This document shows, in pieces, positions 52,151-64,000 of a stretch of DNA of 64,000 bases; the first letter of the stretch is position 1, and each line of letters opens with the position of its first letter. Source of the DNA: Vicugna pacos. Lineage: Eukaryota; Chordata; Mammalia; Artiodactyla; Camelidae. The stretch lies in contig NC_132993.1 of assembly GCF_048564905.1 (NCBI RefSeq), forward strand, positions 79,205,001 to 79,269,000. Reading direction: 5' to 3'. Position numbers and translations under genes: made by a program. The notes below the pieces were generated by a model that was not told where the DNA came from, ran no database searches, and worked only from the letters and a program-made list of their open reading frames with translations.

Positions 52151-53619
52151 AAACTAATCAATTTTACCTGGATGTAAGCTATTTCATGAAAATATAATTA
52201 TTTAATTTTTCTTCTATTCTCAGGTAGATTTATTTCTGATTTTTAGAGTGACAATATTCATAATGGAAAACAAATATTATTCCCCAGGGATATCCCCTAA
52301 GGAAATAAGTACAGAGTGGAATGACTGGGTCAAATTCAAGGATAAGGTAAGGCACACGTTGACCCAGACGTCAACCCAGAACGGTTGCAGCAGAGGTCGA
52401 TGGCCACACCTACGGAGGCGACCATCAGCTTCGCCCTCATTGCTCTCTCACTCACAATACAGCCATTTTTCAAAATATGTGGATTTCGTCATTTGTACCA
52501 AATCTCAAAGATATTTACAATCCAAAATATATACAGTTTGTCTTCAAAGAGGCAGGGGAGGAGTAGCTATGGGTAGCAGTGCCTGGTCTACACCAGCATC
52601 TTGAAGGACGGCAATGAAATGCACTCTGACAGATGCGTGCAAATGACAGGACCTATTTTAAAGGTTTCCCTCCTACAAGAAATAAAGTAAAACTTTATTT
52701 TACAGTTACAATTTTGAAGATTGAACATTTATTTCTTATTTAACATTTTATGCATATACAATGTCATTAAAAAAAATCTTTGTTGCTTTAACAAAATACT
52801 GTATTTTTCCTCCTTCCCCTTCCCCACCATCTAGGACCTGAAGAGGAAGTTGAAGAAAAGCAGGACAGAGAAAAACCACTTTTAGGACAACGAGAACTAC
52901 TTTTGTTTAAGTAAGTCTTTGAAAATGAAACTGTAATAACAAAATAGGTAAATATGGAGCATTTATTTGAGTAGATTCAAAGTAAAATTTGAAAAAAATG
53001 AATGAGTATATAGCCAGATTTGTCCTGTTTACATGAATTTATCACACATTTTACAGTATAAAATTTCATAGCATTTTCTGTAAAGGTCCAATTTGTGAAG
53101 GATGAAAATAACTCAGAGTCTCAAATTTTGAAATAAGGATGACCCAGTTCATTTCTGTTGCCTGAGCCAGACTGTCTCGGGGTCAGACTCTGTGTAGTGA
53201 CGACCCTGACTCGTGAGTGCTGGGGGGCGGCAGTCCTGGGAGGCTGCCACTGTTATTGTCTGGCTCGCCCTCGAGGGCTGTGACACTGGATGGGGAGTAG
53301 CTGGGCCAAGGCTACGGGGCTGGCGAGGGGCAGAGCCGGGATGCAGCCCAGCCCCACCTGGTACCAGGAGGGCTCTGGAGTGTCTCAGAGCTTCTGAGAT
53401 GAAGGACGTGGTCCAGTCGCAGCCGGACGGCTGGATGTGCCTCCAGGGGGACCCGTTGTTAAATCCCTTTGAATCTCCAGAGGAAGCATTTCACCCTCAG
53501 AAGCACAAGCAAATAAACAGGAAATTGTAATAGTAGGGTTACTTGAGAGCACAAGTATCTAACCCCAGAAGGGAAAGGAGAGTAGACTTTAAAAGTTCAT
53601 ATTATAAGAAAAAATCATT

Positions 53620-53785
53620 TGTAACTATGTACAGTGATGAATGTTAACTAGACTTATTGTGACCATTTCATAATATATACAAATATTAAATCATTATATT
53701 GTATAACTGAAATTAACATAATGCCACATGTCAATTACACCTCAATGGAAAATAATAATGAAATAAAATGTAAAAATAGGGAAAG
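53620..53785 (+). repeat. L1 3' end
   Basis: Paralogue of 10,390-10,545. Confidence 0.65.
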
Positions 53786-54534
53786 CAGTGCACTGAATCA
53801 GAGCAGGGAGGCGGCTGGCATGGGGCAGACTGGCCAGCGGAGGCAGCCAGGGTCCGGGGGCTGGAGGTCCTGTGCTGCATCCATGGCACCCAGCACGCGT
53901 CAGCCCCGTCCTCCCACAGCAGTGTTCAGCTTAAGACAAAAATCTGGGCATGTGAACAGTAGATCCTTTTCTAAATTACTTTAAAATAAATTCTTCTGCG
54001 GCCTCACACATGGTCCTTTAAGTGTCTAAAACACGGCCCATGTTCAGTGCATAGACTGTTACAAAAACAAAGGGAAAAATGCTACTTTAGAAAAGGGCTG
54101 GACATGGATTCTTCCTATTGAAAGTTGAAATAGTGACATCCACAGCTGACGTTATTGGACAGCTAATAAAGAACTTATTGTAACACCTCACAGACATTGT
54201 ACCATATCCACGTACATTTGCTGATCTGCCTGTGGCTCTTGAGGTAATGTCATGGTCCATCCTGCCTTCAGTGAGACCGAGTCTGATCCTTTAATGAATA
54301 CTTGCAGAAAGTCTTGTGCTGTGGTCTCAGTCAAAGACGTCTTGTATATTGGAATAACACTTCTTTAGTATGCAAAATATCTTTTTATTTTGATTTGCAT
54401 TATGGCAATTTTTGTTTCATGTCTCACATGTCTTTTGTATTTCTTTTTTAACATCCTCCATTTCCCCTGTGTTTGTAACACATGCACAAGTGCTCTTGGT
54501 ACAACATTTAAAAGGAACGAAATCGAAAAATGTG

Positions 54535-54640
54535 ACAATGAATATACATATGTTCATGTATAACAGAACAATTGTGCTCTACACTGGAATTTGACACAAC
54601 ATTGTAAAATGATTATAAATAAATAAAAAAAGTAAAAAAA
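54535..54640 (+). repeat. L1-type 3' end
   Basis: Same 'gttcatgtataacagaacaattgtgctctacactgg' tail as 22,501-22,605. Absent at the matching place in the middle cassette (near 11,390), so it inserted after duplication. Confidence 0.6.
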
Positions 54641-56089
54641 AATCAAAAGGGTTAGAATGCTTCATTTTATTTTTCTTCTTTCCTTATGTATTAGGTCTAA
54701 GGTATTAGAATTTGAAAAGGGGATGCAAGAGAGATTGTGAATACCTATAAAATTCACCGGACATTTTGTATTACTTATCATGAAATAGTATCCTTCTCTT
54801 AGAAATATGGTCTAAAAAAGCCTGAATACTCTTCTTTAAAATCACCCTATGAAATGTTTGTCATCATTTCCCTTTGTGTTGCATTACTTTGAATAAAAAT
54901 GAACTGAATTATACTGTGACCTATTATTTTCAGGCATGAATAGTCACCTTAATGCTTCACAGGAAGGCAGCGTGCCTATTAATTTTCTTTCACTTTCCAT
55001 GTGTCATTCCAAAAAAATTCAACTGTGTGTATTGGTACTGGTGCTGGTCTGGGTGGAAACTGGCCATTTGTGCTGATCAAACCACCTCCAGCCGCACTTG
55101 TTCTGAGACTGGCCCAGATGACAGAAGTGCAGCTGGGAGGCTCCCTGGAGGCTGGGCTCTAACCAGGAAGAGCTTCTGACAGGGAGGAAGGGGGGAGGAA
55201 AAGCCCCAGGGTCTGACCTTGGGACTAAAAGCCCAAGAATGCAGCAGTGTCATGGCAGTGGGACCGTCCTGTCTCAGGAGTGGGCTCGCATCTGCACCAA
55301 GCCCGGAGATGGCGCCTCAGCCCGACGTCAGTGTGTGACTTTAACCTGAGGACGAGCTCCCAGCCACCATGCTGGGCTGAACCCGTGGGACCGGCCAGTC
55401 CTCATAGGAAGCCCAGGCCCCCCCAGATGTTGACTCTCAGAGCAGAGGAATGAAGTGTATGATTGAATGTGCCCTCAAGTCAGACAGTGAGAACCTGAAT
55501 TGTTGGTCTCAGCAAGAGAGCTTTGTTCCTCTGGGACAGGACAGACTGAGCCCGTGGGCCTGGATCTCTCTCTGTCCCCTGCTGGGTGGGGTGAAGGGAC
55601 ATTTGTTCTTCACAGTGACGTTGCAGAGCAGCCCTCTGCTGATTCACCATCACACTGTGATCCGACTTACTGTCCTCTCTGAAGCCTTGCTCAGGCTGAC
55701 TCTGAGGCCATTTTGTCCCTTTAGGGGGACTCATGTGACTCAGTACAGGACGTTTAGTTGCACAGGTGAGCCCAGGGCCTCCGTATCTCTGATCTTGTGA
55801 GGGACAAAGCACAGCACTGTTGTCACTCCTGCAGTCTGGCTGTGCTGCTGGGTTCAGGGGAGCGGGTCCTGTGTCACCCCATCTCCACTGAGAAGCTGAA
55901 ACCAAGAAGTAGCAACCCCAGGGACCGCGTCTCCCAGGAGAGCTCAGGTCGCTGGTGGAACGTCAGGGGCCGTCCTGGTGCTGCAGGAAGCCCTGTCTGC
56001 TCTTTGCTTCAGAACAGGTCCTGAGCGTGGACGGAAGGTGCTGCATCCGAACGTCCCGGGCACGAGGCTCCCACCTCACATAGGAGCCA

Positions 56090-56380
56090 ACTGGAGGGAC
56101 AGATAGTGGGAACCCCGCCCCGCGGCCTGAGAGTGTGTTTCATAGCAATTCCGTGTGTGTGCAGGGAAATTTCCTTCCCATTAGCTGTGGCCCTTTGAAA
56201 GTGAGCCGAGTTGGTTGTGGTTTAACTGTTGTTATTTTCTTAAGACACCCCAGCCACCCCGTGCACAGCCCTAAATAGTGGGGGCCAGTTTGACTTCGAT
56301 CATTTTCCACAAATCAACCGCATTTAACAGAGCACATGAACAAAAGAAGCCTGAGGAAATGAAGCAACATGAGCCACAGC
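56090..56380 (-). promoter_or_regulatory. Candidate TCR gamma 3' enhancer (right cassette)
   Basis: Second copy of the block at 12,780-13,060. RUNX core TGTGGTTT at 56,216-56,223 and Myb site TAACTG at 56,223-56,228 are unchanged, as are the AGATAG, Rel-like and CTTTGAA motifs. It lies about 2.4 kb 3' of the right TRGC stop codon. Confidence 0.45.
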
Positions 56381-56750
56381 AGCGCCTCCTGCCACTCGTG
56401 CTGTCACCTCCACCACCACTGCCTCTCTCCACCCGCCCCCCACCCCGCACCTCCCAGGTCAAGGGAGCCAGGGCGAGTAGGGGACGGAGTTGCTAAGAAG
56501 GTGGAAACCACGGGAGACGCTGCCTAGCAGTGCCCTGGAGGGGAAACCAGCTGCACAAAACCCCCTGTGATTTGCAAGTTTCCCCTCTTGCCTTCTGTGC
56601 CGCCCCAGTGCAGAAATAATTCCAAATCTCTAAGAGAAGGTCCAGATATTTGGGCTAAAGAGGTCTGATCAAATTCATGAGAATCAAGAAATCAATCTAA
56701 ATTCCTGTTCATCTTTCTTGTACGTGGTTGGCTTACGTTGTTTCCAAAAA

Positions 56751-56828
56751 GGGAACCTCTCCTTGTTTTCCCAAAGAATCTTTCTTGCAGGGAACCTCTC
56801 CTTGTTTTCCCAAAGAATCTTTCTTGCA
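56751..56828 (+). repeat. 39-base tandem duplication
   Basis: Two adjacent identical 39-base units (56,751-56,789 and 56,790-56,828). The middle-cassette paralogue near 13,440 has only one diverged unit. Confidence 0.9.
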
Positions 56829-57059
56829 GAAACTAAAGCTGAAAACAGAGCTTCCCAATTTTAAATGATACATTGTTTTAGTTCTAGTATAAAAAAGTTT
56901 TTACGCTAAAGTAAGTCACTAGAGGAAGAATACACAGTGACTTTTTCCCCCACCTGTCATGCATCACACATTTTGTCTCCTGTCTTGTTTCTCTGGAAAC
57001 AGAGACACACATACAAATGAACGTTTTTCTTGTTAGTATTATCACCACACAGGAAAAAA

Positions 57060-57540
57060 TGACCAAAGGACATGAACAAATATTTCACAGAAAAAGAAAT
57101 ACAAATAAGACTTTAAATATAGGAAGAGATGCTTATCTTCACTCATAGTAAGAGGAAGGCAAATTAAAAGCAGGATGAGACACTAGTTTTCACCTGTCAG
57201 ATTAGCAATATCCTATAGATGGACAGCAGGCTCCTGGCACTCACCTACATTGTGGTACAAATGCAGGCTGGTGCTATGGCCATCGTGGGCAAGTTGGCCA
57301 TATCTGTGAAAATGACCAATATACAAAATGACATAAAGCACTATTCTAGTTCTGCATTTTTTTATAACAGCAAAAAAGAAATAACCCAACCATATAACAC
57401 AGGACAATTGATTTTATAAAGTATTGTACATTCTGCAGTGAAATATCATGCAACTAAGTGTCTCTATACAATGGCATGGAAACGGCTCTAGGATGTACAA
57501 TATATATTGTTTGCTACCTTTGTGTACGAAGGGAGGAGAT
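57060..57540 (+). repeat. Old L1 fragment
   Basis: Diverged L1 text ('gcaaattaaaagcaggatgagacac', 'gcatttttttataacagcaaaaaag', 'atatcatgcaactaagtg'). Confidence 0.6.
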
Positions 57541-57864
57541 TAGAATATATGTACCTGCACATATGTGTATCTGTAAGTACATTAGTGTTTGCATAAAGAA
57601 AAACTAGAAGGGGGCAGAAGAAACAACAGTGTGACCTGTAAGAGATGAGGAGATAGATGGCTGAAACGAGATTTTTGATGCAATTTTAAGAATGTTTTGA
57701 TTGACAAGCCATGTTAAGGAATTATCTATCAATTTTGGGAGTTCTGCTATGCAGATTAACTTTCCAACAACATTTCTTATTAATTTTCCACAGAGACCAA
57801 TACAGACCCAGGCCCCCGGGGGTCAGAGTCCGGGTGCTCCACGGTCCACCGCGATGCCTCTCTG

Positions 57865-58869
57865 GTGTTAGCACAGTTCGCAGGGGGTTCATGTGAGGAC
57901 CAGGAGTCAGTGCTTGTGAAACACTCGTACAGATCTGAGCACGCACACTGCAGGTCATGCTGGGTGGGGGGGTGGGGGGGTCACCCTGTCACCGTGGGAA
58001 CGTCCCACACCAGTGAGTCTGATCTGGTGACCTTTGGAAGAGAAGGAACCCGGGCACCTGCATTTGCTGCGACTCCCCTTGGAGTCAGAGCCCCAGAGAA
58101 AGCACCATAACCACCATCGCAGAGGAAGACTTAGACACGGGGTGTTGACCTTTGCTACAACCAGCGCAGAATTTGAGAGCTCTGTCGGCATCCTGTTTCT
58201 TACCTTGGCTAGATTTCGTGAAATTCAAGTGCACAGAGACGAAAGTGGGCTTTTGATTTCTGTTTTAATTTCTTGTGCCCTTTATGAAGAACAAAGTACA
58301 GAACTGAAGCGGCAAAGCCGGCGGGCGCGGGGTGTGCGCCGGGGAAGGTCGGGGGGCCGCGCGGGCGGAGGGCGCTCAGGGCGGGGACTCGTGCGGCCCG
58401 AGGAGCCGACGAGCTCGTGGGGACGAGGCGGGAAAGGCTCCCGGGGGCCTGCCCTCTGCCCCCACCCCCCCCGAGTAATGGCAGAATTCCTTGTTACAGA
58501 GCAAAATATGTTTGCCCAGCGGTTTGAAAAACGTTACACAATAATTTAAAAAAATTACCTGAAATCACCCAAACCCCCAGAGAAACATCCTCAGCAGAGA
58601 AGTTCAGAGCCAAAGACGATGGGGAAGGGCCGGCCGGCCGGCTCCCTCCGTCACGAGCCCTTCCCGTGCCCGCACACGGCTGTTCTCCGCAGCAGCAGGA
58701 AGGCGACGACGCAGAGGTAGAGCCCGCTCTTGAGCAGCAGGAGGAGGTACGCGTAGTAGGCGGACGTGCTCGCGCGCTGCAGCCGCACTGTGTCTAAGGG
58801 GAGGCGGGCCGTTAGTTTCACCCGCTGTCTCGAGAGGCCGGGACACGGTGAGGGGAGGGGGGCACAGTT
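57865..58869 (-). other. Paralogue-homogenised block of right TRGC
   Basis: Counterpart of 15,520-16,529, with exon 3, CpG-dense 3' UTR (58,305-58,475) and the possible ATTAAA signal (58,264-58,269). After 58,869 it carries about 520 bases not present in the middle copy. Confidence 0.75.
58651..58793 (-). CDS. TRGC: TRGC EX3, membrane exon (right)
   Basis: 143 bases, the same sequence as EX3 at 16,306-16,448 as far as I can read: connecting peptide, membrane segment with Lys, [12 protein letters not shown] tail and TGA at 58,653-58,651. The neighbouring intron is diverged, so identity points to recent conversion. Confidence 0.93.
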
Positions 58870-60407
58870 AGAATCACCTGAGCCATTTCACACTGTGCAT
58901 CAAAGAGATTCCTATGAAGGGTGCAATCCGTGGAAATCCGGTGGTGGTCACAGTGGGGTGGGTGGAAGGTTTTAGTAAAGAGGGCGTGGTACAAAAATGG
59001 AAGCAAGTGGTTAATCCGAGCTCTCTGAAGCTTCAGGAGCACGTGCCTCACTCACCTGCCTTTATTTTAATGTCTCTCATGGTGGTGGCTATGGTGGTGT
59101 GGGATAACTGCACTTACTCTCCTCTGAAGTTTTGGAGGAAATATAAGATATAAAGAAAAAAAAATTATAGCAATGATTTGCGAGCCAGACTCGCTACTCA
59201 ATGGACTACAAGGCCAGGTCTCTGCCTGTGAAGTTTCCCTTTTCCGTGGTTCATATTCATAGAGTCAGAACTCTAGAGTCCTTAGCACTTGGGGTGCAGA
59301 GAGATCTCAGGAGGTGCTGTGCTCAGAACTTGCTTCCCTTGGGCAGCTAATATGTTAGCTGAGTTCCAGCCCGCCTGATCCCCGGAAGGACGAAGGATCA
59401 GCAATGCCAGAGCCAATGCTTCTAAATTCACTCAGAACCTTCCACGGCAGGGGGAAAGGGCCCCCCACTAGTGCTGGTTCTGTGCCAGCTGCATGGAGTC
59501 CCCATGGGAGACATTCCACACCTGTGCCCTTACCTCCTCACTAACAGAGTGAGGTGTAACTGTTCCCTATTGGCAGTTGAGGAAACTATTGTTCAGAAAC
59601 TGTAAGCAATTTACCCATACACATGCAACTAAAAAAAAAAACAAAAAAAACAAACTGGTGTTAACGTCCACTCTGTGATCCTGAGAAGCCCACACAGTCA
59701 CACTCCCGCCCATGGGTCCATCTTGTCTCAGGGCCTTGTCTCTGGGATTCTTGCTGTCTGTATCTTCGAGGAGGGACAGAGACGAAGTATGTGAACTCAT
59801 GACTCAGACCGGCGGGGATGAAATCCTAGATCTAGCTGGGTGGTATGGTACAAGGGACTTATTTAATAGTAGCTCATGTCCTCATCTATAAAGTGAGGGG
59901 AAAATATTGTACCAGCTCATAGGAGTATTATGGGAACGGAAGAGAATATGCCTGCAAGATACAGCACAACACCTTGTGTATATGGAGCTCTCAGTGTGTC
60001 AGTTCATGTATTAGCCACTAGCAATGACCGAAGACAAAGAAATCTACAAACAGCTTGATGTCCCATTTCCCCAGGCATTAGAAAGACAAGCCACACTAAT
60101 GAACAAAGCCCATTGTTGAAATAATTCAGAGTCCATCACGACACCTTCTAATTTACAGACATCTCATACCCAGGCCAGCATTTCCTGGGTGAAGATGACT
60201 CCAGGGAAATAACGGATTGATTTAAAATATCATTCGGTCTATTCTGCAACATCCAGGCATTCTGGTTTTTCTACTTGAAGCCAGGGAAGTTCAAAAGTTA
60301 GATTGATCCAGAGTTAAAAGCTGCTATCACATGACATAAAGGCAGAGATAAAAAAAAAAACAACAACTTACCACTTTCTTTTTTCAGGCAAGGCTTTGTA
60401 CTGTCCT
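58651..60407 (-). CDS. TRGC: TCR gamma constant gene, right, 3' part (exon 1 beyond window)
   Basis: Second TRGC. Exons in the window: EX2 60,407-60,372 and EX3 58,793-58,651. Splice sites are GT/AG and phase 1, as in the middle gene. Only one hinge exon is present: flanks of this exon align on the 5' side with those of EX2A and on the 3' side with those of EX2C of the middle gene, so no room is left for others. The last 80 bases of the window match DNA just 3' of EX1 in the middle gene (21,585-21,665), so EX1 should begin within roughly 50 bases past the edge. The gene looks intact as far as visible and would give a gamma chain with a short one-cysteine hinge. Confidence 0.9.
58870..60371. 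other. TRGC intron between EX2 and EX3 (right)
   Basis: 58,870-59,390 has no match in the middle gene; from 59,395 it aligns with 16,583-17,520 and contains the paralogous MIRs (59,520-59,620; 59,835-59,950). An A-rich run lies at 59,629-59,652. Confidence 0.7.
60372..60407 (-). CDS. TRGC: TRGC EX2, single short hinge exon (right)
   Basis: 36 bases between acceptor TTGTAG and donor GTAAGT. Reads [12 protein letters not shown], 12 codons with one Cys in STKPC, matching STKAC of the middle gene. Short hinge resembles human TRGC1 in having one EX2 with one Cys. Confidence 0.88.
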
Positions 60408-61560
60408 CTACAAGAAATAAGAGCAAATATTAGTGAATTGTTTATATCCATTATTTAGCAGTGTGTGTCTCTGTGTGGGTCTGTGGATAGACTCTGACTG
60501 ACAGAATCTGCCAAAAGAGAAGGGATGTTAAAAATAAGAGCCCTACAAATCCAAGAATAGATGGTCTGATTCGATGTAAGTACATGTAATGCATAGATTG
60601 CTTTCTGTATATGAGGGTGTTGAAGTTCATGAAGGGCACATTCTTCTCCTTTATCACAACTGGAGGGTGTAACCCAAGACCATCTTATTTTCCTTCTGTA
60701 TTCGTAGCTCCCAGCGCAGTGTCTGCCCCAAAGTAAGTGTTCAAAAAATACTTGTGAAAAAGATCAGTAGTCAGAAAAAGTGACTGCTGAAACAGTCTTC
60801 AGCATTCACTGCCAAGATGAAGAGCTGCTACCAAAATGAATTTGTCCAATCCCAGAATCCACAACAGAATCTCATGTGTGAAGTTTGGCTTCGGTAAATT
60901 TCCCATGTAGTCAAATTAAAGCAGCCAGACCTTTCCAAATCACACACATCCCCCAAATCCCCAACTCGTGTACGTGGTTTTCTGCAGTTGTGGAGTTTGT
61001 GGACGTAAAGGTAATGATATAAATGAGGCTAGTAGCTAGTGAATAATTACTTCTGTGCCAGGCACTGGCTTAAATACTTCATATGCATATTACCTTCATA
61101 TTACCTCCTTTAACTCCCCAGTGACACTGGAGTGACTTGTATTTGGGGGAACTCCGTGCTACCAAAGAGGAATAAGGATTAGAGGGTAATCAGTTTACCA
61201 GGAGTCATACCAGTGATGGCAGAGTGCATTCAGAGGATCATTGTGGTGAATTAAATGAGACAGAGCACATGGAAAGGACTTTGTAAAAATAATCCATAGA
61301 AATACAGAGAAAATAATCTATAGAGAGACAACATAATTCTACCAGTGTGAACACTAAAAACTTCTTTTCCAGATATCTTAATTATGCTAAATAAATAAAT
61401 TTTTTATTACAAGAGCTCAGCATTTGAGTGTAATTCTCTCCAGGATAGAAGGATGGGCCAAATCACATTCACAGTGCTCTGACAACATAAAACTTGTGGT
61501 GAGAGTTGAATTTATCTATAATGAAAGATAAAAGCAAACATTCATACAAGAACAGAATTT

Positions 61561-61898
61561 CTTAAAATCTGAATCCCTGATTTTAACTGACATCTTTTCT
61601 AACGCCAATGTTTGTTGGTTCTAAAATGTATAGTCAGCAAGTTTCAGCTTCATGCTCACATTTTTCAGAAAAAGTTTTAGTTCATAAAGAAAATGATCAA
61701 AATGTAAAATCAATTAAATATAGTTAGAAATGTCATAAATTTGATATTCTTATTTAAAAATGCAATAAATATATTTAATTTATAAAAGAAAAATGATAAG
61801 AAAAAAACTTAAATCAATATCAACAAAGTATACGGCTGGAGAAATATATAGTACCTTACCATTATTATCAATAAAAACTATTTGTACTGAAAAATAGA
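61561..61898 (-). repeat. AT-rich segment, inverted copy of 23.9 kb
   Basis: Reverse complement of 23,881-24,201 with small indels. Sits where the middle TRGC intron carries other insertions. Confidence 0.75.
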
Positions 61899-62069
61899 CT
61901 GTGGAAAGAGGAAGACAGAGACGCAATGATTAATTTTGGTTTATCCTTATTTTTCCTTGATCACTAGAAAAATCAAAACCTAACAGGACATTGAAGCCCG
62001 AGATTATATTAAACTTACGCTTTACATATTTGCTTCCTTACCCTCTGTTTCTTAGCTGTAGAAATAGAA

Positions 62070-62116
62070 AATAATGGTTGTTCTTAACAGATGACTGGAT
62101 ATATATATATGTATAT

Positions 62117-62147
<31 letters not shown>

Positions 62148-62330
62148 AACAATGGAATACCACTCAACCATAAAAAAGAATGAAATAATGCTATTTGCAG
62201 CAACATGGATGGACCTAGAGACTGTCACTCCAAGTGAAGTAAGCCAGAAAGAGAAATGCCATATGATATCACTTACATGTGATATCTGAAAAAAAAAAGG
62301 ACACAAATGAACTACTTATGATTTATAACT
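62070..62330 (+). repeat. L1 ORF2 3' end and microsatellite
   Basis: 'acaatggaataccactcaaccataaaaaag...gcagcaacatggatggaccta...gtaagccagaaagagaa' is the end of L1 ORF2. A (TA)n(CA)n run lies at 62,099-62,142. Confidence 0.8.
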
Positions 62331-64000
62331 TAGATGATTGATTTTCTGAATATGTGTAAGCACATCTTACATGTGTTTTATGATTGGATTATTGCATTCT
62401 GTTGATTCTTATTTCGTGGTTGGCTTTATTCCTTTAATAACTACGTAAGTTGAAAAAGCTAAAGCTCTAAGCTGTTTTTAGAAACAATGAACAGTACATA
62501 TATGTAAAAAAATTTATTTTATGTTGTTGTTTACTTTGTGCCCATTTGAACTGATATATTTACTCAGTTGGTATAGAGTACTGTATTTTGTATTAAACTC
62601 ACTTTTTGGCACTAACATTTTATAAAATACAATCTCATCATTTGCTTTTACAATGAAAAAAAAAGAAAATTACAGTTGTTTTTGTAACCTTACTCTGGTT
62701 AGCTTTAGAAAAGGATATAAATAAATACAATGAATATATGAATAAATACACTGGTGTTCATTTTCAAAAAACAAGTGTTTTCGCTGATACAATTTCATGT
62801 GCTGTCCATCACAGCCCCAGGAGAAAGGCAAGGGTAAGTGTTTGAATGTAATTTGATCATTAGACACATTAAGGATCTGAGAAGATAAAGACCTGCTTCA
62901 GAAATTCGGACTGGTTCACAGCAACGTCTCTGCACATTTTGTTACGTGCTTGGTTCCTACTGATTAAAAGGGGCTTCTTAACCACAGGGCAAAGCACAAA
63001 ATGATTCCTTCTTATGGGCACTCTGGGACCTTTGGTCTATTAGGTTAATATTCAGGACTTTAAGTCCCGAGTCCAGGGAGTTACAAGTCACCACTGCCAG
63101 TGCCAAGGCACGTGCAGCCCTCTGCCCACGCGGAGCAGGTACTCACAGCATCTGCCTCAAAGGGACTCCTCCGGGACATCAGGCCTGAATGACCAGTGAC
63201 CCTGAGCGATTAGGAACCGAGTATAATCCCTCTACTGTAGTTCATTGTGTTTGGGACAGTAATTCACCCGAGTGTGCTCATCTGCATCCCTTCCAGGCTG
63301 GCACGTGCTAGGGCCACAATAGAAGTCTGTAAGAGGCACTTAGCGATGGCAAGAAACACACTCATATGTAGAATGGAAGTATGTCTGCACACGTTAACAT
63401 CAGCCAATCTTTAATTATGAAATTTGAACTTAAGTCGGTGTATCAACTACAAATCACAAACACCTAAGACCATAATAAAACCACAGCAAGTAAATTCTTT
63501 TCCTCTCTCTTGAACCGTGATCTGGCTTTTCCAGATGAAGACCGTTTTGTCATTTAATAACTCGTTGCTGGGTTATACTTCGAGTAAAGCAAGACTGAAG
63601 TGAGAGTGACTTTGCTTGCATAGTAGAACCTTCCTGAACGATGTATGATTGTTCTTATTTCCTGACCAAGTAAGATCATCAACAGTGGAATCTTTTTTGT
63701 GCATTTATTGTGTGCTAAATTGATAGGTACTTTGATGTGTGTTGTTTCACAGAATCTATACACCAACCTTAAAATACATTCATTGTGACCTTTATAGTTT
63801 GGATGGTAAAACTGAGCTGAAAAGGTTCAGTAATATTTTTTCCTTTTTTATGTTTCAGTGCTAATACAATTTTAATTTTATGGGGCAATGGGACATTTAA
63901 ACCACCATTCAATGTAAAAACATTTCAGAACGATTTATATTTGTTTTTCATTAATGCTCGATTGAAAAGGTGGGGTATTTTCTTTGGAAAAAACAGAATT

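Larger units (their letters stand above)
52151..58650. other. 3' flank of right TRGC, paralogous to 8.9-16.3 kb
   Basis: Non-coding. Matches the 3' flank of the middle TRGC in order: 53,213 with 9,998; 55,450 with about 12,150; 57,887 with 15,540. Contains the second copy of the candidate enhancer, an L1M-type end (53,620-53,785), a different L1-type end (54,535-54,640) and an older L1 piece (57,060-57,540) in place of the middle copy's L1 and MIR. Confidence 0.75.
60408..64000. other. TRGC intron 1 (right), to window edge
   Basis: Aligns in blocks with 18,170-21,665. It lacks the L1 3' end and Vic-1-like SINE of the middle gene, and carries instead the inverted segment 61,561-61,898 and an L1 ORF2 end (62,070-62,330) beside a TA/CA repeat (62,099-62,142). 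Confidence 0.75.

Noticed and set aside
60408-60800. Search for more hinge exons 5' of EX2 in the right TRGC
   Set aside because: The flank aligns directly with that of EX2A and no other acceptor-Cys-donor unit was found.

Overview
The window is mammalian immune-locus DNA: a stretch of the T-cell receptor gamma (TRG) locus, with every recognisable gene on the minus strand, so transcription runs from high to low coordinates. A tRNA-derived SINE at 20.3 kb with the Vic-1 layout (internal A and B boxes, A-rich tail), together with artiodactyl-type L1 3' ends and the form of the receptor genes, points to a camelid. Camel, dromedary and alpaca cannot be told apart by reading alone.

From right to left there are parts of three cassettes. 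(R) A TRGC gene whose exon 3 (58,651-58,793) and single hinge exon (60,372-60,407) are inside the window. Its exon 1 should start just past the right edge. (M) The middle cassette is complete: three V genes in a 4.49-kb tandem triplication (42,954-43,434; 38,463-38,938; 33,972-34,448), a well-formed J gene (28,916-28,975), a second damaged J gene (about 24,742-24,793), and a full TRGC (22,034 to 16,306) with exon 1, three hinge exons and the transmembrane exon. (L) The left cassette has one GC-rich V gene of another subgroup (5,863-6,334) and a J gene (2,004-2,068) with a poor heptamer. Its C gene lies beyond the left edge.

The cassettes are segmental duplicates. About 8.9-22 kb matches about 52.2-64 kb (C gene and 3' flank), and about 1-4.1 kb matches about 26.9-31.3 kb (J region). 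Divergence is uneven: a 1-kb block with exon 3 and the 3' UTR is almost identical in the two C genes, while their introns are clearly diverged. Segments between genes hold L1 pieces, MIRs, one Vic-1-like SINE, simple repeats and one fossil class-I retrovirus env remnant.

The genes work together as usual for TRG: a V exon joins a J segment by RAG cutting at 23- and 12-type signals, and the VJ unit is spliced to the C exons to give a membrane gamma chain. All C splice junctions read are phase 1, so hinge exons can be added or lost without breaking the frame. The observations most worth following are the hinge-exon amplification in one C gene, mosaic and hypervariable CDR2-FR3 segments in the V triplication, a conserved RUNX/Myb composite 3' of both C genes (candidate gamma enhancer), and a segment found in opposite orientations in two cassettes. 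Coordinates of exons and signals were read by eye; percent identities are rough counts, not alignments.
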